Part shown: positions 51,043 to 59,985 of the stretch, one piece after another
Layout: every line of letters starts with the position of its first letter
How positions within the stretch are numbered: position 1 is the first letter of the stretch
Translations under genes and position numbers: made by a program
Notes under the pieces: generated by a model
What the model was told of the DNA's origin: nothing
What the model saw: the letters and a program-made list of their open reading frames with translations, nothing else
Database searches by the model: none
DNA from: Micromonospora sp. NBC_00389
GTDB taxonomy: Bacteria > Actinomycetota > Actinomycetes > Mycobacteriales > Micromonosporaceae
DNA length: 64,000 bases
Direction of reading: 5' to 3'
Assembly: GCF_036059255.1 (NCBI RefSeq)
Contig: NZ_CP107947.1
Span: forward strand, 5,766,001 to 5,830,000

Positions 51043-51549
51043 ATGCGGCAGAAGAGAGCGACGGCAACCGGTGACGGGGTGGACGTGATCGTCGGTCAGT
51101 GGGCGGCCGAGCGCCCCGAGCTTGAGACCCTCCCGATGGAGGTCTTCGGCCGGATCTACCGGATCTCCCGCCTGATGGGAGACCGGGTCGAGCGGGCGTA
51201 CGCGCCGAGCGGCATCGGACGCGGTGAGTTCGACGTGCTCGCCACCCTGCGCCGCGCCGGCGAGCCGTACACGCTGTCGCCGAGCCAGTTGTCGGCGGCC
51301 CTGATGCTCACCACCGGCGGCATGACCGGCCGGTTGGACAAGCTGGAGCGGGCCGAGCTGGTGCAGCGGATTCCCGATCCGGCCGACCGGCGTGCGCTGC
51401 GTGCCCGGTTGACCACCAAGGGTCGACAGGTGGTGGACGAGGCGCTCACCGCCGGGCTCGCCGAGCAGGCGGCGGCACTGAACCAGCTACCGGCCGCGCA
51501 GCGTGAGCAACTCGCAGGACTACTCCGTACGCTGCTCGCCGCCTGCTGA
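51043..51549 (+). CDS. MarR-family transcriptional regulator
   Basis: A 168-residue winged-helix regulator: FGRIYRISRLMGDRVERAYAPSGIGRGEFDVLATLRRAGEPYTLSPSQLSAALMLTTGGMTGRLDKLERAELVQRIPDPADRRALRARLTTKGRQVVDEAL. The DxRR motif at the wing is present. It resembles the actinobacterial MarR group with the LSPSQLS recognition helix. It is divergent from an MFS gene (and the EamA gene beyond), with a palindrome in the gap, so it probably represses itself and the efflux genes until an inducer binds. Confidence 0.92.
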   Translation: MRQKRATATGDGVDVIVGQWAAERPELETLPMEVFGRIYRISRLMGDRVERAYAPSGIGRGEFDVLATLRRAGEPYTLSPSQLSAALMLTTGGMTGRLDKLERAELVQRIPDPADRRALRARLTTKGRQVVDEALTAGLAEQAAALNQLPAAQREQLAGLLRTLLAAC

Positions 51550-51561
51550 ATCGCACCACTG

Positions 51562-51589
51562 CGGCGTGGCGTGGCGTGGCGTGGCGTGG
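51562..51589. repeat. GGCGT pentanucleotide tandem repeat
   Basis: Five exact copies of GGCGT followed by GGC, 13 bases after the marR stop. A pentamer repeat in a noncoding position can vary by slippage. Confidence 0.85.
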
Positions 51590-51601
51590 CCGCTCCGCCG
51601 G

Positions 51602-52087
51602 TCACCCTGTCGTAGCGGGGCCAGGGTCGCACAGTGCGTCGACACGCTGATGCCAAGCGCTTCCCTCAACCGCGACGGTATAGCTGATCTCGTGGGTTCG
51701 CTGGTCCGCGGTCTGGACCGAGAAGCGCATCGGCAGAGGATCGGGCTCGGCGATCTCGCACTCAACCGTCACCCGGAGATCGATCACCCCTGTGCCGCCT
51801 GGATCCAACAACTGCGGCTGGCCAGCGTCGCGCACCAGAACGCCGGACTCCTGCGCTCCCACAACACGAGCGGTAATCGGCGCATGACCAGCATTGATCA
51901 CTATCAGCTGGGCGTCCAGGTCCGCGGTTCCGTTGCCTCGATCGCCCCCGTTGCTCCCGCCGGCCATGGCCACAAGTGCGACCGTGGCTGACTGCGCCCG
52001 CTCATCGCGACGGTCCTGCAGCTTGGCAACACCGACGCCGCCAATCGCCACTCCGAGCGCGAAGGCGGCGACGAGGTGTACGGCCAC
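51602..52087 (-). CDS. Membrane-anchored hypothetical protein
   Basis: A 161-residue protein with one N-terminal transmembrane segment (LVAAFALGVAIGGVGVA, residues about 5-22) and an extracytoplasmic beta-rich domain (LIVINAGHAPITARVVGAQESGVLVRDAGQPQLLDPGGTGVIDLRVTVECEIAEPDPLPMRFSVQTAD). It starts at GTG 52087; the frame is open about 25 codons further upstream without an ATG or GTG. I do not recognise the family. A cell-surface or periplasm-like role is inferred from topology. Confidence 0.65.
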   Translation of the reverse strand: MAVHLVAAFALGVAIGGVGVAKLQDRRDERAQSATVALVAMAGGSNGGDRGNGTADLDAQLIVINAGHAPITARVVGAQESGVLVRDAGQPQLLDPGGTGVIDLRVTVECEIAEPDPLPMRFSVQTADQRTHEISYTVAVEGSAWHQRVDALCDPGPATTG

Positions 52088-52270
52088 GCGTCGTCCAGAC
52101 GGTACGCGCTCGCGCGGGCTCTCGTCCGACGGCGGTTGCTCGCCGGCACGGCGCAGTAAGCCCCGTCAGTCATTGCCGGATCCCGGAACTCTGCGGTTCA
52201 TCGGCGTACTGAAGCCGCTCGCACTGCGGCACCGTTCACCAGCGACGCTACCTGTCCCCGCGTGTCCACA

Positions 52271-52741
52271 TCAGCCGTCGTCCCGCCCGGAACCCCACCG
52301 GTCGAGTTCGCCCCGAACGGCGGCTGCACCGGCCGGCACCACCTGACTCGCGGTGGTGGAGACGGCTTGCTGCATCTCGTCGGCCAGCCAGGCCGAGCCG
52401 CCTCCGGCCGCCCGCAGCTGCTGCAGGCCGGCCCGTCCCAGCACAACGGCGGCCACGAGGTAGCCGCCGGTGAGGCCCGCGGTAGCCAGCCGGCGGGGCA
52501 GAAAGGTCTCCAGCATGCGCAGCGCGGTCGCCGAAGCTGCGCCGGCTCCCAGGACGAGACATCCCCCGGCGGTCGCGAGCAGCGCCAGCCCCACTCCGGT
52601 CGGACGAGCCACCCTCATCAACTGGCTGCGTACCTCCCGGACCTCCTCACGCACCACCTCGGCCACGTCCGCGGCCAGGCGATCTGTCGCACCGACCGGC
52701 CTTTCGGCTCCTCGGGACCGTTCCGCCGCCGGGTCACTCAT
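52271..52741 (-). CDS. Putative holin-like / phage holin superfamily III membrane protein
   Basis: A 156-residue protein with two transmembrane helices (GVGLALLATAGGCLVLGAGAASATAL and LATAGLTGGYLVAAVVLGRAGLQQL) between a charged N-terminal helix (ATDRLAADVAEVVREEVREVRSQL) and a C-terminal amphipathic part. This matches the actinobacterial phage-holin-family (DUF1469-like) proteins encoded in chromosomes, usually not within prophages. No other phage genes are near. Function is unproven. Confidence 0.7.
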   Translation of the reverse strand: MSDPAAERSRGAERPVGATDRLAADVAEVVREEVREVRSQLMRVARPTGVGLALLATAGGCLVLGAGAASATALRMLETFLPRRLATAGLTGGYLVAAVVLGRAGLQQLRAAGGGSAWLADEMQQAVSTTASQVVPAGAAAVRGELDRWGSGRDDG

Positions 52742-52864
52742 GGTCAGGTCACCCCTTCCGCGTCCGCTGCGGGCAGCCGCTTACCCACGAACGTCACCGC
52801 CATGCCTGTCCAGGGCTGTTCCGGGCAGGGACGAACAATGCGTTCCGGCCGTCGCCGGTCGAGG

Positions 52865-53110
52865 CTAGGTGTCGGATGCCCGGATCGTGCGGAGCAGGTA
52901 GCCGGGCAGAATAAGTTCCTGGCCGCCTGTCTTTGCGGCCACCTCGGTCTCCTCGATCTGCGTGTCGAACCATTCCGGCTCGGGGAATCCCGTCCGCAGC
53001 AACTCCTCAGTCACGCCCCAGCCGTGGCCCGCCTTCAGTGACACCGCCAGGACGAAGACGGTCGCGCCCGGAGCGGCGAGGCCCGCCAGTAACGCGAGGT
53101 ATCCGTCCAT
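52865..53110 (-). pseudogene. C-terminal fragment of a class I SAM-dependent methyltransferase
   Basis: An 81-residue frame (LALLAGLAAPGATVFVLAVSLKAGHGWGVTEELLRTGFPEPEWFDTQIEETEVAAKTGGQELILPGYLLRTIRAS) corresponds to the last third of small actinobacterial methyltransferases (the strand PGATVFVL and the final substrate-cap region). The SAM-binding GxGxG part is missing. Upstream, the frame runs through sequence without recognisable homology. Most likely a remnant. Confidence 0.6.
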
Positions 53111-53235
53111 CTCGCCACCGCCGCGCCGGTGGAGGACACCAAGACCACCTGCCCTGCCGCCCCGGTGTCCGCCACCCGCCCGGCGGGCACGTCACGCCAC
53201 ACGTCCGGCCTCCTGCCCGGTTGACGATCTGGGCG

Positions 53236-53892
53236 TCACATCCCGGTCGGCTCGGGCGCGTCGCCCGCCGGATGCGCCAGGACGAACCGCTCCACGACGG
53301 CGCCACTGACCGAGGCGCAGAACTGCCGGTACCCGGCGTGCGCGCCCCAGTGCGACAGGGCGATCGGACGGCCGGCCGGGAACGCCCCGTACCCGGGGTC
53401 CCACGGCGCCACCACGAACCTGCCCCCGTACCGGTCGCCACCGAGCTTTCGGGCCAGCGCCCGCAGCGCCTCGATCTGGTCGTGAGCGAGCGGTTCGACG
53501 TACCAGAGGATGGTGTACCCGTGTTCGAGGTTGTGGACCAACGTCTCGACAGGCGGACGGTCCCGGGCGGTGTAGAACCGGCGCACGGTCGGGGCCGGCA
53601 CCACGAAGTGTGGCCCGGACGACGGCGGGACCAGGTCGTACTGGATCCGGGTGACGTGCGGCTCGGCGGTGCCGGGGCCGACGTGGACGCCAGCGCCGCG
53701 GATCGGGTCGGTCAACTCCGGGTCGCATCCGGCCCGGTCGGCGGCGACCCCGATCGCGGCGGCAGGCCGGCGGGCGACCGGGTCGGCGTACGCGCGAAGG
53801 AACGGGATGATCGCCACCACGAGCAGGACGACGCCGAATGCGACGGCCACCGCGGCGATCCGCGGCCCGTACCCGGGGCGCGCCTCAGCCAC
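53236..53892 (-). CDS. DUF3105 family membrane-anchored protein, in the lanthipeptide operon
   Basis: A 218-residue protein. One N-terminal transmembrane helix (IAAVAVAFGVVLLVVAIIPFL) is followed by the extracytoplasmic DUF3105 domain: PPSSGPHFVVPAPTVRRFYTARDRPPVETLVHNLEHGYTILWYVEPL, with the characteristic histidines (VHNLEHG). GTG 53892 overlaps the lanD stop by 8 bases, so it is translated with the cluster. The family is uncharacterised. Its attachment to the lan genes suggests a role in immunity, maturation outside the cell, or mere co-expression. Confidence 0.82.
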   Translation of the reverse strand: MAEARPGYGPRIAAVAVAFGVVLLVVAIIPFLRAYADPVARRPAAAIGVAADRAGCDPELTDPIRGAGVHVGPGTAEPHVTRIQYDLVPPSSGPHFVVPAPTVRRFYTARDRPPVETLVHNLEHGYTILWYVEPLAHDQIEALRALARKLGGDRYGGRFVVAPWDPGYGAFPAGRPIALSHWGAHAGYRQFCASVSGAVVERFVLAHPAGDAPEPTGM

Positions 53893-54517
53893 GACCTTCT
53901 CCCCCGCCGCGCAGGTGGACGGCGGCCCACTCCAGTACCACCTCGACGGCCGGCATCCCCCGGCCGGCGAGGGTGCCGGTGCTCAGGGCGAGCACGGGTA
54001 CGGGCGGCACCACGCCGTACCCGTCGGCGCGCAACTGCGCCACGTTGCGCTGCACCGCCGGGCGCTGCCACATCGCCGAGTTCATCGACGGCACCAGCAC
54101 GACGGGAGCGGCGGCGGCCAGCACGCAGGTGCCGACCAGATTGTCGGCGATCCCCAGAGCCGCCTTGGCCAGGGTGTTGGCGGTGGCCGGCATGACGAGC
54201 ACCAGATCCGCCCACGCCGACAGGGCCAGGTGCGGAACCTCCGTCATCGCCTCCTCGTCGGTGAGGGCCGGGTGTCCGGTCAGCAGAGCGAACGAACGGG
54301 CCGGGACGAAGCGGGCCGCGGCGGCAGTGAGCACGACCCGGACGTCGAGCCCCAACGCGTGTCGCATCACCATGATCGACTGGGGCAGGGTCAGGACGTC
54401 CGCGGAGCCACAGGCGGCGACGAGGACCCGCCGCGCCGGGAACGCCTTCGGGTCGACGTCGGCGGACGCGGCGGGGCGGTCCGGCGCTTCGCCGGCGGTC
54501 ACGGTACGGGTATCCAC
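53885..54517 (-). CDS. lanD: LanD-type flavoprotein cysteine decarboxylase
   Basis: A 210-residue HFCD-family flavoprotein (EpiD/MrsD and Dfp relatives). It shows the FMN-binding start RVLVAACGSADVLTLPQS, VPHLALSAWADLVLVMPATANTLAKAALGIADNLVG with the catalytic-type His and the PATANT motif, and PSMNSAMWQRPAVQRN, the PxMNxxMW motif. LanD oxidatively decarboxylates the C-terminal Cys of a lantibiotic precursor, leading to an aminovinyl-(methyl)cysteine ring. GTG 54517 has AGGAGGCGACCC upstream, and the gene overlaps the lanT end by 19 bases. The LanA here ends in Cys, as required. Confidence 0.9.
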   Translation of the reverse strand: MDTRTVTAGEAPDRPAASADVDPKAFPARRVLVAACGSADVLTLPQSIMVMRHALGLDVRVVLTAAAARFVPARSFALLTGHPALTDEEAMTEVPHLALSAWADLVLVMPATANTLAKAALGIADNLVGTCVLAAAAPVVLVPSMNSAMWQRPAVQRNVAQLRADGYGVVPPVPVLALSTGTLAGRGMPAVEVVLEWAAVHLRGGGEGRG

Positions 54518-56724
54518 GGGTCGCCTCCTGAACGGGCGGGTTCGTCGTCGGTCAACTGACACCGGACCAGGTCGGCGTAGACGCCCCCGGCATGCAGCAG
54601 GTCGTCGTGCCGCCCGCGCTCCACGATTCGGCCTGCGGCGACGACGAGGATCTGGTCGGCGTTACGGACGGTGCTCAGGCGGTGGGCCACCACGATCCGG
54701 GTGCAGCGCATCGCCGAGATGGCCTGGTCGACGCGCCGCTCGGTGGCCACGTCGAGGTGGCTGGTCGCCTCGTCGAGCAGGAGCACGGCGGGCTGCCCCG
54801 CCACGGCCCGCGCGATGGACAGCCGCTGCCGCTGCCCGCCGGAGAGGGCCTGGCCCCGCTCGGCGACCTGGGTGTCGTACCCCATCGGCATCGCCGCGAT
54901 GTCCTGGTCGATCGCGGCGACCTCGGCGGCCGCCCGGATCGCCGGCATGCCGACGCCCGGGTGCACGAGGCTGATGTTGCGCCGGATGGAATCCCGGAAC
55001 AGGTAGCTCTCCTGCAGCACCACACCGAACTGACGGCGCAGCGCGGTCGGGTCGATCCGCGACAGCGGCACCCCGTCGAAGAGGATCTCCCCGCCGGTGG
55101 GCCGGTAGAGGCCGGTCAGCAGCATGGCCAGTGTGCTCTTGCCGCTGCCCGACGGACCCACCACGGCGACCTTCTCTCCCGGCGCGACGTCGAAGGAGAC
55201 GTCCCGCAACACCGGCGCGGCGCCGCCGTCGTAGCGGAAGCTCAGGTCGCGGACACTGATCCGGCCGGTGAGCCGGGGCGCGGGCAGGTCGGGGTCCCCG
55301 GCCGGTTCGGGCTGGGCGGCGAAGACATCGCGCAGGCGTTGCAGGTGCGACACGACCGACTGGAGGACCTGGGCGCTGGCCACCAGGGAGGCGAGCGGGA
55401 TGAGCGCGGACAGCGCCAGCGCCTGCAGGCCCAGGGTCTGGCCGAGGCCAGCGCCGTCGAACAGTCGACCGGTGCCGAGCCACAGCAGCGCCAGTGGCCC
55501 GGCGAGCTGGACGCTCGCGGTGATGTTCGCGACCGTTGCGGAGAGCCGGTTCTGGGCGACGTCGGCGTCCAGTGCCGTGGTGTAGCGGCGCAGCCAGCCG
55601 TCGAACACCTGCCGCTCGGCACCCATCGACTTGACGGTCGCGATGCCCGACAGCGCCTCCATCAGCGCGCTCTCCGCGTCAGCCTGCACGGTCAGGTGGC
55701 GCTGGTTCAACCGCAGCAGCCGGCCGTTGACCACCGCGACGGCCACCACCTGGGTGACGCCGATCGCGGCGGCGAGTCCGGCGAAGGCGAGGTCCTTGGC
55801 GAACAGCACACCGAAGTACGCGATCACCAGCACGCCGTCGATCACCGCGGTCAGCACCTGGGTGGTGACCAGTTCGCGCAGCAGGATGCTGCTGGACAGC
55901 CGCTGCATCAGGTCACCGCTGGCCCGCTGCTGGAAGAAGGCGTACGGCAGGCGCAGCAGATGCCGGAACAGTCGGGTCATCAGCGCGGCGTCCACCTTCG
56001 CCTGCAGCGTGACCAGGAGCCGGGACCGCAGGTAGGCCACACCGAACTGGGTGAGCACCAGTGCCGCGATGCCCAGCGCCAGGTACGGCATGAGGGCGGT
56101 CTCCCGGGCCGGCATGATCTGGTCGAAGGTGACCGTGGTGGCCAGGGGCAGTGCCAGTCCCAGCGCCTGCAGCACGAGCGAGACGCTGAACGCGGCTCCC
56201 AGTCGGGGCAGGAAGGGTCGCAGCAGCGGGTGAGCGCGCCGCCACCTGGCCAGCGGACCGGGCCGGGTGGGGGGCGGCTCGGGTGCGGACTGCGGGTCGT
56301 GGGTGAAGGTCAGCACCGTTCCGCTGAAGCCGGCGGCGAACTCGGCCGGGGTGAGCAGCCGACGCCCGAGCGCCGGGTCGACGAGCCGGAACCCTCTCGG
56401 ACCGACGTGTTCCACCACGACGAAGTGGGCGTCCTCCCAGTGCGCGATGGCCGGCAGGGGCAGTGCCCCGACCTGACCGGCGTCGGCCCGGAAAGCCCGG
56501 CCGCGCAACCCGAACCGCGGAGCCGCGGCCAGCAGCGCCCGCGCGGTGACCCCGTCACGGCCGACGTCCAGCCCTTCCCGCACCCGGGCCAGCGAGGCGC
56601 GTACGCCGTGCCGGCGGGAGACCATGGCCAGGCAGGCGGCGCCGCAGTCAGCGTCGGTCATCTGCATCACCAGCGGCACCCGCCGCCGGCCCGGCCACCC
56701 CGGGACGACGGTCAGGCGGCGCAC
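54499..56724 (-). CDS. lanT: Peptidase C39-ABC transporter for lantibiotic export (LanT)
   Basis: A 741-residue bifunctional transporter. Its parts are an N-terminal C39 protease domain (Cys27 in TDADCGAACLAMVSRRHGV, His in HWEDAHFVVVEHV, Asp in LVDPALG), a six-helix ABC membrane domain (about 165-460), and a C-terminal ATPase. The ATPase has Walker A GPSGSGKST, signature LSGGQRQR, Walker B VLLLDEATSHLD and the switch His in VAHRLST. It removes the leader at the double glycine and exports the peptide. GTG 56724 overlaps the lanM stop by 13 bases, so the two are co-translated. Confidence 0.95.
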   Translation of the reverse strand: MRRLTVVPGWPGRRRVPLVMQMTDADCGAACLAMVSRRHGVRASLARVREGLDVGRDGVTARALLAAAPRFGLRGRAFRADAGQVGALPLPAIAHWEDAHFVVVEHVGPRGFRLVDPALGRRLLTPAEFAAGFSGTVLTFTHDPQSAPEPPPTRPGPLARWRRAHPLLRPFLPRLGAAFSVSLVLQALGLALPLATTVTFDQIMPARETALMPYLALGIAALVLTQFGVAYLRSRLLVTLQAKVDAALMTRLFRHLLRLPYAFFQQRASGDLMQRLSSSILLRELVTTQVLTAVIDGVLVIAYFGVLFAKDLAFAGLAAAIGVTQVVAVAVVNGRLLRLNQRHLTVQADAESALMEALSGIATVKSMGAERQVFDGWLRRYTTALDADVAQNRLSATVANITASVQLAGPLALLWLGTGRLFDGAGLGQTLGLQALALSALIPLASLVASAQVLQSVVSHLQRLRDVFAAQPEPAGDPDLPAPRLTGRISVRDLSFRYDGGAAPVLRDVSFDVAPGEKVAVVGPSGSGKSTLAMLLTGLYRPTGGEILFDGVPLSRIDPTALRRQFGVVLQESYLFRDSIRRNISLVHPGVGMPAIRAAAEVAAIDQDIAAMPMGYDTQVAERGQALSGGQRQRLSIARAVAGQPAVLLLDEATSHLDVATERRVDQAISAMRCTRIVVAHRLSTVRNADQILVVAAGRIVERGRHDDLLHAGGVYADLVRCQLTDDEPARSGGDPWIPVP

Positions 56725-59700
56725 TGCCGCCCCCGATCGCCGAGCCTGCTGGTGGTGATGCGGTCGCGCACCGGCGCATCCGTCGGGGGCGCCAGCAGGA
56801 GCACCGACGGCACTCGGCCGGGTGCGGCCAGCCGCAGCAGGGCAAGTCCGATCCCCGACAGGCCGGTCATCAGCTCCGGTGAGGCGAGCGCCGTCGGGTT
56901 CGCGCAGCGCCAGCCGCCGGCGAGACCGTCGCGCAGCACCGCTGCGGCGGGTGCCGCCACCTGCTGCGGGGCGGCCGCCAGCAGCAGGTCGAGATTGCCG
57001 AGGTCGCCATGGCACAACGAGTGGTTGCGACCGAAGCCGGTGGCCAGGGTGGTGGCGACCGCCGTGGAGATCTCCGCGTCCAGGACCTCGTCGGTGCCGA
57101 GGGCGTCGCGGACGAGCAGCCGCGACAGGCCGATCCCCGGGGCGCCGTGGCACCAGGTCACCGTGCTCTGCCCGGGGCGGCGCAGGTCGGCCCAGTTCGC
57201 CAGCGCCGGGCGGAACAGGCTGCGGTCGTAGGCCAGGGCGCGGGCAGCGGCGTCGGCGTACCCGGGCTCGCCGGTCGCCTGCCGGGCCTGGGCCAACGCG
57301 GCGGCGAGCCCGGCCGAACCGTGGGACAGCCCGCCCAGGGGGACGCCGGTCGCCGCTCCGGCGGGGTGCGAGTAGCGGTCGGCGGCGACGCACAGTCGTC
57401 GGGCAGCGGCGCGCACGGCCGGCCCGACCCGCTCGGGATCCAGGCCGGCGCGGCACACTGCGAGGACGGCACCGGCGTACCCGTCGACCAGATCGGGGGC
57501 CTGGTCGGTGGCGGCCAGCGTGACGATCCGCGCGAGTGCCACGTCGACGACCGGCGTGAACCGGCGGGTCTGCCACAGCGCTCCGAGGTGGCCGAAGGTG
57601 TAGAGCAGCCCCGCCCAGCCGGTGAACGCGCCGATCCGGTCGCCGGGGATCCGGCGGTCGAGGACGCGGGCGGCGAGCCCGGCCGCCGCGCGATCGGCGA
57701 GGTCGGTGAAGCGCTGCTCACCGCTCAGCCGTCCGGCGTGGGCCAGGAAGAGTGCCACCCCGGCGACGCCGTCGTAGAGGTGCGGACCGAACGGCGCTGG
57801 CGCCCACCGACCCGGGTCCGCGGCGCTGGGCGTGAGACCGAACCAGGTCGGCTCGGCACCCGGGCCGGCGAGCCCGGCCACGAGGGCCGCCACCTCGGTC
57901 GCGGCGGCCAGGTACGCCGCCGGCGGAGGCGTCGGTGCCGGTGGGACGTCCGCGAGCCGCCAGCGCACCCGTGCATGAGGTGCGTCGGTGGCGTCCACCC
58001 GGGAGGCGAAGGCGGCCTCGATCAGCCAGCGTTGCCGGGCCAGGTCGGCCGCGTCGAGCCGGGCGACCCGACGACGCGCCTCAGCGAGGCCCGACCGGGC
58101 CAGCAGTCCGGGCAGTCGCCGTCCCCGACCGGTCCACAGGTCCCGGGAGTCCACCCTGGTGGTGAACATCGGCACGTCACGGCGCGCCAACTCGGCCCGT
58201 TCCTCGACGACGGTGGCCGCCAGCAGCGGCAGTTCGGCCACCCCCGACCAGAGCCAGTCGTGCAGGCGTTCGGTGTCGAGGCCGTCCTGCAGCGCGTCGG
58301 TGTGCAGGGCGGCGTCCCGCAGCCGCAGGTAGGTGCGGGTGGGGCGGAGCACGACGCGGATCTCGTCGGCCGAGAACGCGGTGACCGGCCCGTCCGGGGC
58401 CAGCAGTTCGTCGCGTACGTCGGCAAGGAGGAGGTACATCGCGTCGAAGCCGGCCAGCACCTGCGGCAGATGCGGGGCGACGTCGGTCACCGGCGGAGCG
58501 GCGGCGGGGTCGTGGGAGGCGGCCTCCTCATGGTGGTGGCCGGGTGCGCACAGCCGCATCTCGTCGGTCCCCTCGGCCTGCCAGGCCGAGCAGTTGCAGC
58601 CGTCGCCGGCCGGTCCCGCCGCCTCGTCGGCGCGTGGCAACAGGCCGACGGCGAGCACCGAGTCGGCGATCGCGTCTCCACCACGGGCACTCGCGGCCCG
58701 GACGACCGACGGGGTGAACACGGTCTCCAGGTCCACCAGGACGGGATGTTCGCCGTGGGCGATCACGTTTTCCTGGTGGCAGTCGGTGGCGCCAACGGCC
58801 TGCAGCAGGGCCAGCAACGCGCCGACCCGGCGGGCGAAGTCGCGGTGGCCGGCCGGTGTGCTGGGGGTCCGCAGGTCGACGTACTCGGCCCAGCCGTGCT
58901 CGCCGCGCGGCAGGACGGTGAAGGTGTGCAGGTCGGCGCCGCGCTCGTTGAGCCAGGCCAGCAGGTCCTGGAACCGTGCCTCGACGTCGACGGGGCGGGG
59001 CTTGTAGACCAGCCGCAGGCCGGTGTCGAAGGTGGCCACCAGCACCCTGCGACCGTCGCGGTGCGGGTCGCCGGTCTCCTGGACCTCGACCAGGCGACCG
59101 ACCGGGGCACCGGCGTGGAAGATCGCGCCGAGGGTTGGCGCGTCGCTGCTGAGCCGCTCCAGGAACTCGATCGTGCGCTCCGCCCAGTTGCGGGTCAGCT
59201 CGTACGCCTGACGTGCCAGGACCGGGTACTCGGCCAGCAGGGTCAGGGCGGCCTCGGGCGAGCGATACCGGCGGAAGAAGGCCGCGAAGCGCTCCTGCGG
59301 CGTCTCGCCGGGCGACGTGCCGCGCAGCCGGTCAATGTTGAGTTCCAGAACGACGGCCCGGCTGAGGACCACCACCAACTCGTCGAGCAGGCCGGTCAGG
59401 CCCAGCCGGTCGGCGTCGGCGGGCAGCAGGTCGGGGGCGTCGTCGGCGAGCTGGCGGGTCCGTCGCGCCACCCGGGCGCGGGCCTGCGCGACCACTGGCG
59501 CCACCAGGGCGAGGCAGGCGTCCAGCGGGCGGCCGGGCAGCAGCTGGGGTTCGATCTCCCCGCCCATCGGCTGGCCGTAGCAGGCCAGCAGGCGGCGGAT
59601 CCACTCCGGGGGCCGGCCGAGGCGGGCGGCGAGCCGTTCCGGCGTCTCGTCCAGGAGCGCGAGGAGCACCTGCTCGTCGACACCCTCCGCCGCCAGCCGG

Positions 59701-59894
59701 CGTCGCCAGTCCTCATCGTCGGTGAACGCGCCGCCGGTGCGCCACCGGGACAGCCGCCACCGCGCCCGCTCGCCGGGCGGCGTCTCCGTCGACACGGGCG
59801 CGGCCAGCCGTTCCGTGATGGTCAGCGCGGCCAGGAGGCGCTCCTCGGCGCGGGCGGTCGGGTCGTCGTCGGCGCGGTGCGGTGGTACGGACAT
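56712..59894 (-). CDS. lanM: Class II lanthionine synthetase LanM
   Basis: A 1060-residue bifunctional enzyme. The N-terminal dehydratase domain (about 150-640) shows kinase-like motifs: TFDTGLRLVYKPRPVDVEARF, GATDCHQENVIAHGEHPVLVDLETVF and GTDEMRL. The C-terminal LanC cyclase domain (about 720-1050) binds zinc through C915 (TWCHGAPG) and C961-H962 (HSLCHGDLGN). It dehydrates Thr in LanA and joins Cys to form methyllanthionine. ATG 59894 has GGGAGC upstream; a longer open frame above it overlaps lanA and is rejected. A short Cys/His-rich insertion (CNCSAWQ ... APGHHHEE) in the dehydratase part is unusual. Confidence 0.96.
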   Translation of the reverse strand: MSVPPHRADDDPTARAEERLLAALTITERLAAPVSTETPPGERARWRLSRWRTGGAFTDDEDWRRRLAAEGVDEQVLLALLDETPERLAARLGRPPEWIRRLLACYGQPMGGEIEPQLLPGRPLDACLALVAPVVAQARARVARRTRQLADDAPDLLPADADRLGLTGLLDELVVVLSRAVVLELNIDRLRGTSPGETPQERFAAFFRRYRSPEAALTLLAEYPVLARQAYELTRNWAERTIEFLERLSSDAPTLGAIFHAGAPVGRLVEVQETGDPHRDGRRVLVATFDTGLRLVYKPRPVDVEARFQDLLAWLNERGADLHTFTVLPRGEHGWAEYVDLRTPSTPAGHRDFARRVGALLALLQAVGATDCHQENVIAHGEHPVLVDLETVFTPSVVRAASARGGDAIADSVLAVGLLPRADEAAGPAGDGCNCSAWQAEGTDEMRLCAPGHHHEEAASHDPAAAPPVTDVAPHLPQVLAGFDAMYLLLADVRDELLAPDGPVTAFSADEIRVVLRPTRTYLRLRDAALHTDALQDGLDTERLHDWLWSGVAELPLLAATVVEERAELARRDVPMFTTRVDSRDLWTGRGRRLPGLLARSGLAEARRRVARLDAADLARQRWLIEAAFASRVDATDAPHARVRWRLADVPPAPTPPPAAYLAAATEVAALVAGLAGPGAEPTWFGLTPSAADPGRWAPAPFGPHLYDGVAGVALFLAHAGRLSGEQRFTDLADRAAAGLAARVLDRRIPGDRIGAFTGWAGLLYTFGHLGALWQTRRFTPVVDVALARIVTLAATDQAPDLVDGYAGAVLAVCRAGLDPERVGPAVRAAARRLCVAADRYSHPAGAATGVPLGGLSHGSAGLAAALAQARQATGEPGYADAAARALAYDRSLFRPALANWADLRRPGQSTVTWCHGAPGIGLSRLLVRDALGTDEVLDAEISTAVATTLATGFGRNHSLCHGDLGNLDLLLAAAPQQVAAPAAAVLRDGLAGGWRCANPTALASPELMTGLSGIGLALLRLAAPGRVPSVLLLAPPTDAPVRDRITTSRLGDRGRQCAA

Positions 59895-59929
59895 TCGGTG
59901 CTCCCGTGGCGGTGGATTCGGGCGGGACG

Positions 59930-59958
59930 ACGGGGTCCGGGCCAGGCCCGGACCCCGT
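59930..59958 (-). terminator. Strong stem-loop between lanA and lanM (partial terminator or processing site)
   Basis: A perfect 14-bp inverted repeat ACGGGGTCCGGGCC (59930-59943) with 59945-59958, one base apart, so the hairpin must open to a small loop. It lies 27 bases after the lanA stop and 36 bases before lanM. In many lantibiotic operons such a structure lets abundant short lanA mRNA form while limiting lanM. Confidence 0.78.
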
Positions 59959-59985
59959 GCGGACCCGAGGGTCGGTCGTTCGAAA

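Noticed and set aside
52271..52741. A prophage remnant on the strength of the holin-like protein
   Set aside because: No terminase, capsid, integrase or endolysin gene is nearby; chromosomal holin-family proteins of this type are common in actinomycetes.
54592..57231. A 879-codon forward-strand open frame over lanT
   Set aside because: Antisense of the C39-ABC transporter; composition is Gln/Arg/His-rich and without motifs.
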